Source: an uncultured Opitutales bacterium (lineage in GTDB: Bacteria; Verrucomicrobiota; Verrucomicrobiia; Opitutales; Coraliomargaritaceae). Taken from it: DNA of 35,248 nucleotides. Shown here piece after piece: positions 32,955-35,248 of this stretch. A program made the position numbers and the translations under genes. The notes beneath the pieces are model-generated. The model saw only the letters and a program-made list of their open reading frames with translations. It did no database searches and was not told where the DNA came from. How positions within the stretch are numbered: position 1 is the stretch's first letter; each line of letters starts with the position of its first letter. The stretch covers positions 1-35,248 of the forward strand of contig CALKBZ010000028.1 in NCBI GenBank assembly GCA_937775295.1, in the 5' to 3' direction.

Positions 32955-33396
32955 TTGATTAAGAAAATCACAGTTGCATGGCTACTTAGCCTCTTTGTTT
33001 GGAACGTTGCGTTAGCGGGTGTTCCTAGTTTGTTACTGTGCTTTCATCATGACTTCGCGGTGCATTTCGAGTCAGAAGACTCAACGCATGGGCACTGTGC
33101 GGATGGCACTGTGCGGATGGCATGACCATGTAGAGTCTCAGGAAGTTGCACTGTGCGTTGTCAAAGATGATTGCACCGATCTGAAGTTGCAGGGGGCTGA
33201 ATTGATTCCTTCGCGCTTAAATGAGGTGCATCGTATTGACCTGCCGACTCTAGCGGTGGCAGAATTCAATTTTCATGATTTAGTGGCTCCCCAAGTGGAG
33301 TCTCCACTTGGCTTGCAGCTTCGCTTGCGTGGCCCACCGCCGTCGGTCCATTGGTTGACCGATTACTACATTCAGAAGACAGTCCTGCGGGTCTGA
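32955..33396 (+). pseudogene. Broken Cys/His-rich secreted-protein gene in front of czcC
   Basis: From TTG 32955 the first frame gives a good signal peptide (MIKKITVAWLLSLFVWNVALA) and then VPSLLLCFHHDFAVHFE, SEDSTHGHCADGTVRMA and TGA at 33123. A frame shifted by one base, open to the TGA at 33394-33396, continues WHDHVESQEVALCVV, KDDCTDLKLQG and ends YYIQKTVLRV. Together they form one protein with many Cys and His residues, as in small periplasmic proteins that accompany CzcCBA operons in Verrucomicrobiota (from memory). The join lies at a 14-bp exact tandem duplication (GGCACTGTGCGGAT at 33091-33104 and 33105-33118). Duplication of 14 bases alone does not restore the frame, so another change is implied. 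The lack of an ATG adds to the picture of decay. Confidence 0.6.
33291..33311. repeat. 21-bp perfect palindrome inside the broken gene
   Basis: CCAAGTGGAG, central T, CTCCACTTGG: ten perfect pairs. It is inside the second half of the decayed Cys/His gene and could be an inserted repeat or a coincidence of coding. Confidence 0.6.
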
Positions 33397-33397
33397 T

Positions 33398-33487
33398 ATC
33401 CTAATACACTTAGCTTTACTGGTTTAATCAAACCAGTCGTATTTGTAGCAGTACGCTACGCCACAGCTTCATTGTATTAGGATTTTT
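33398..33487 (+). promoter_or_regulatory. Three-way-junction leader that covers the czcC ribosome site
   Basis: Closing stem ATCCTAATACA (33398-33408) with TGTATTAGGAT (33473-33483), 11 exact pairs. Inside: ACTGGTTT, AATC, AAACCAGT (33418-33437), eight exact pairs, and GTAGC, AGTAC, GCTAC (33445-33459), five exact pairs. The 3' strand of the closing stem contains AGGA (33479-33482), five bases before the czcC ATG and the only Shine-Dalgarno-like site, which would be hidden when the stem forms. TTTTT follows, so early termination is a second possibility. A miniature transposable element with 11-bp terminal repeats is the alternative reading. Confidence 0.55.
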
Positions 33488-34792
33488 ATGGTTAACTTTT
33501 TGAAATTAGGACGCGTTACCGCGTTCGCCCTCATTGTTCAATCAACTTTGAGTAGTCTAGCCGCCGCACCGCTCTTGCTTAGCAAAGAGCAAGCTGTGGT
33601 AAGTGCATTGCAACAGAACCCAGCGCTGAATGCGGCACGCACCACGATCGATCGTGCACACGGGAATCGTCAACAAGCGGGGCGCTGGACAAATCCAGAG
33701 CTCAGTATCGATTACGCCACCGATCAGACTTTCAACAATGTCGGTGAATATGGGTATGCAGTTGGCTTCGAGCAGCGCTTTCCCGTAACGAACCGACTGC
33801 GCCTGCAAAAGTCGATCGCGCAAGATGAGATCGAATTGGCCGAAGCGGAAGTTGCCAACCACGTACGTCTGCTGACTCGGGCGGTCGAGACCTCGGTCGC
33901 TGCTGCGACTGCCATAAGGGCTCAACTCGAACTGCGCGACGAACGTCTGGAGTTGAATCGTAAGTTTGCAGAGTTCATGGAGTCGCGGGTTTCCATTGGG
34001 GAAGTATCTTCGGTGCAGACCAATCAAGTGCGGATCGAGTTGTATGCCGTGGAACAAGAGAAGCAGGAACTCTCGAATGCGCTGTTATTGGAACTCGCTA
34101 AATTGAAGCAACTGGTAGGAGCTGATGTGAATGCCGAGCTGATCTTAACCCATCAATTTGAACTGCCCGCCACGCAACCGCAGTTGGCCATCCTGACGCA
34201 GGAGTCACTCATGCAGCATCCCGAATATCGCATGAAGTCGCTGCTGTATCGTATGTCCGATAAGCGTATATCGGTGGCGAAGGCGGAGCGCTGGGCAGAC
34301 ATTGCGGTGCGCGTGTTCTTCGAAGAAAAACGTGGCATAGATGACCCTGGTGGCTTGGGGACGGATCGCTTCTTTGGCGTCGGTTTATCGATCCCACTAC
34401 CGTTGTTGGATCGAAAAGAAGGTGCGATTCTTGCCGGTCGCGCCGAGCAACGGCAGCTCAAATACGAACTCGACCGCGTCGGTTTAGAGGTGCGCAGCGA
34501 ATCACACACACAGGCGACACGGGCGGTGAGTCTGTATCAGCAAGCACGCGAGTATGAGGGTAATCTGACGCAGTTGGTGGCAAAAAATCTAGCCGAGATG
34601 AATACGGCTTATGGCGCGGGGCAAATTGACCTCGTCGAACTGTTTCGCTCACAGGAGCAGGGCCTTCGGGTGCAATCCGCACAATTGACTAAGCTGCATG
34701 ATTTCGAGCTGGCGATGATCCGCTGGAAAGCCGCCACCGGTGCTCCAATAACCCAAGCAATTTTTAAATTAAATGAGAAAAACAAATTTTGA
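33488..34792 (+). CDS. TolC-family outer-membrane efflux protein (CzcC-like)
   Basis: 434 residues. Signal peptide about 1-27 (ending LSSLAAAPL). The two OEP (TolC) repeats are visible: LSKEQAVVSALQQNPALNAAR at the first, long helical stretches, AGRWTNPELSIDYA, and the second repeat from about 200 with VELFRSQEQGLRVQ near the end. FFGVGLSIPLPLLDRKEGAI is typical of the CzcC branch. With the periplasmic adaptor that follows (20-base overlap) it should form a tripartite RND pump for divalent metals or silver/copper; the inner-membrane pump gene is expected beyond the right edge. Its ribosome site is buried in a predicted leader structure. Confidence 0.85.
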   Translation: MVNFLKLGRVTAFALIVQSTLSSLAAAPLLLSKEQAVVSALQQNPALNAARTTIDRAHGNRQQAGRWTNPELSIDYATDQTFNNVGEYGYAVGFEQRFPVTNRLRLQKSIAQDEIELAEAEVANHVRLLTRAVETSVAAATAIRAQLELRDERLELNRKFAEFMESRVSIGEVSSVQTNQVRIELYAVEQEKQELSNALLLELAKLKQLVGADVNAELILTHQFELPATQPQLAILTQESLMQHPEYRMKSLLYRMSDKRISVAKAERWADIAVRVFFEEKRGIDDPGGLGTDRFFGVGLSIPLPLLDRKEGAILAGRAEQRQLKYELDRVGLEVRSESHTQATRAVSLYQQAREYEGNLTQLVAKNLAEMNTAYGAGQIDLVELFRSQEQGLRVQSAQLTKLHDFELAMIRWKAATGAPITQAIFKLNEKNKF

Positions 34793-35248
34793 TCTCAGCG
34801 CCAGAGACGCATCCAATTTCCTCTCAAGGGTAGCGCAGCATCGTTTATTATGCCCTCGGGTGCTAGGTGAGCATCTTCGTCGTGTCGGCGAGATTCTTCA
34901 GGAGTGGGTGCGGCGCGGGACGCGCCTTCGCTACCTCGTATCGCTGCTCAGTGTTACTGCAATTTCGGCGGCTCCTGAAGCGCCTATTATTCTCGATGCG
35001 ACAGGAGTCGCGAATCTTCGGATTCAAACAGTGGAAGTGAAAGGGCGTGATTTTGAAACGACAGTTTTTGCGATTGGTCGTATTGAAGAAATCCCGTCGA
35101 AGCATTCTGTGCTGTCCTCTCGTGTCGCTGGCCGTGTGGTCGGTCTGCACGCATTCGAAGGAGATGCCGTGGCTGCCGGCGATGTGGTGGCGACGATCGA
35201 AACCCGCCTCATTGGCGATCCGCCGCCGCAGGTGCAGCTGAAGGCGCC
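34773..35248 (+). CDS. RND efflux periplasmic adaptor (CzcB/HlyD-like), N-terminal part
   Basis: 158 visible codons, frame open to the right edge. ATG 34773 overlaps the czcC end by 20 bases. A hydrophobic signal-like stretch lies unusually late, at residues about 53-67 (RYLVSLLSVTAISAAPEAP), then comes the barrel-sandwich start: VLSSRVAGRVVGLHAFEGDAVAAGDVVATIET (residues about 113-144). The first 45 residues (basic, Arg-rich, ending ILQEWVRRG) are not of the family. They are encoded by DNA that includes a copy of a dispersed repeat (34830-34864) and a GC-rich hairpin (GGCGCG, GGA, CGCGCC at 34912-34926). GTG at 34908, with AGGAG just three bases before, would give a normal signal-peptide start; the true start is uncertain. 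Confidence 0.8.
   Translation, partial: MRKTNFDLSARDASNFLSRVAQHRLLCPRVLGEHLRRVGEILQEWVRRGTRLRYLVSLLSVTAISAAPEAPIILDATGVANLRIQTVEVKGRDFETTVFAIGRIEEIPSKHSVLSSRVAGRVVGLHAFEGDAVAAGDVVATIETRLIGDPPPQVQLKA
34830..34864. repeat. Dispersed repeat copy B inside czcB
   Basis: GTAGC, nine bases, TTTATTATGCCC TCGGGTGCT (34844-34864). Matches copy A at 31556-31589 in the second block at 19 of 21 positions. It falls in the first third of the coding region as annotated from ATG 34773. Confidence 0.5.

Noticed and set aside
33019-33396. Intact 125-residue gene starting at GTG 33019
   Set aside because: Its first 33 residues make no sense as a protein while the other frame there gives a clean signal peptide and a Cys/His pattern; treated as the second half of a broken gene.
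1-35248. tRNA genes, rRNA genes, CRISPR arrays or intact insertion sequences
   Set aside because: None found on reading both strands; no spaced identical direct repeats of CRISPR size and no transposase motifs.

Overview
The window looks like chromosomal DNA of a Gram-negative, menaquinone-using bacterium, most likely of the Verrucomicrobiota (Opitutia, Coraliomargarita/Puniceicoccus-like). This is inference from gene content: kdsB implies LPS, menA implies menaquinone, and there is an exosortase-associated EpsI-like protein, an SHD1-like secreted protein, a fused two-subunit-lineage glycine decarboxylase, a fused SecDF, few good Shine-Dalgarno sites and many dispersed palindromes. No rRNA, tRNA, CRISPR array or intact insertion sequence was seen.

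Layout. 1-3429: an envelope polysaccharide locus, with a partial EpsI-like gene reading left and an O-antigen-ligase/TPR protein plus a FecR-domain protein reading right. 3491-3866: wreck of a class III nucleotide cyclase. 3875-4952: SHD1-like secreted protein and rhodanese. 4983-8567: kdsB, trpB, trpG/pabA, nrdR and an unknown gene. 8699-9726: a HIT protein, then a decayed two-gene nucleotidyltransferase module. 9727-12840 (minus strand): ketoacyl synthase, acyl carrier protein and CrtI-like FAD oxidoreductase, a probable dedicated lipid pathway. 13046-15337: ECF sigma factor, single-pass membrane protein and an HtrA-like protein that has lost its whole catalytic triad. 15454-19675: divergent gcvT and gcvP. 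19971-23526: DUF4126 membrane protein, sugar nucleotidyltransferase, zinc-ribbon membrane protein and menA. 23729-26617: yajC-secDF. 26745-32872: recJ, pdxJ, nnr and dprA. 32955-35248: a broken Cys/His-rich secreted-protein gene, then a CzcC-like outer-membrane factor and the start of a CzcB-like adaptor, i.e. the front of an RND metal-efflux operon that continues past the right edge.

Most genes are housekeeping. The less ordinary signals are: (1) a compact leader directly before czcC (33398-33487) whose 11-bp closing stem buries the only Shine-Dalgarno-like site; (2) the catalytically dead HtrA/PDZ protein in a sigma-factor operon; (3) tandem 7-bp pyrimidine-rich repeats ending 5-8 nt before the start codons of three unrelated genes; (4) palindromes sharing a GGCGACTCGCC-like core but with differing, self-complementary arms; and (5) four genes in different states of decay. 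Functions are assigned from motifs and remembered family features only; no database search was possible.
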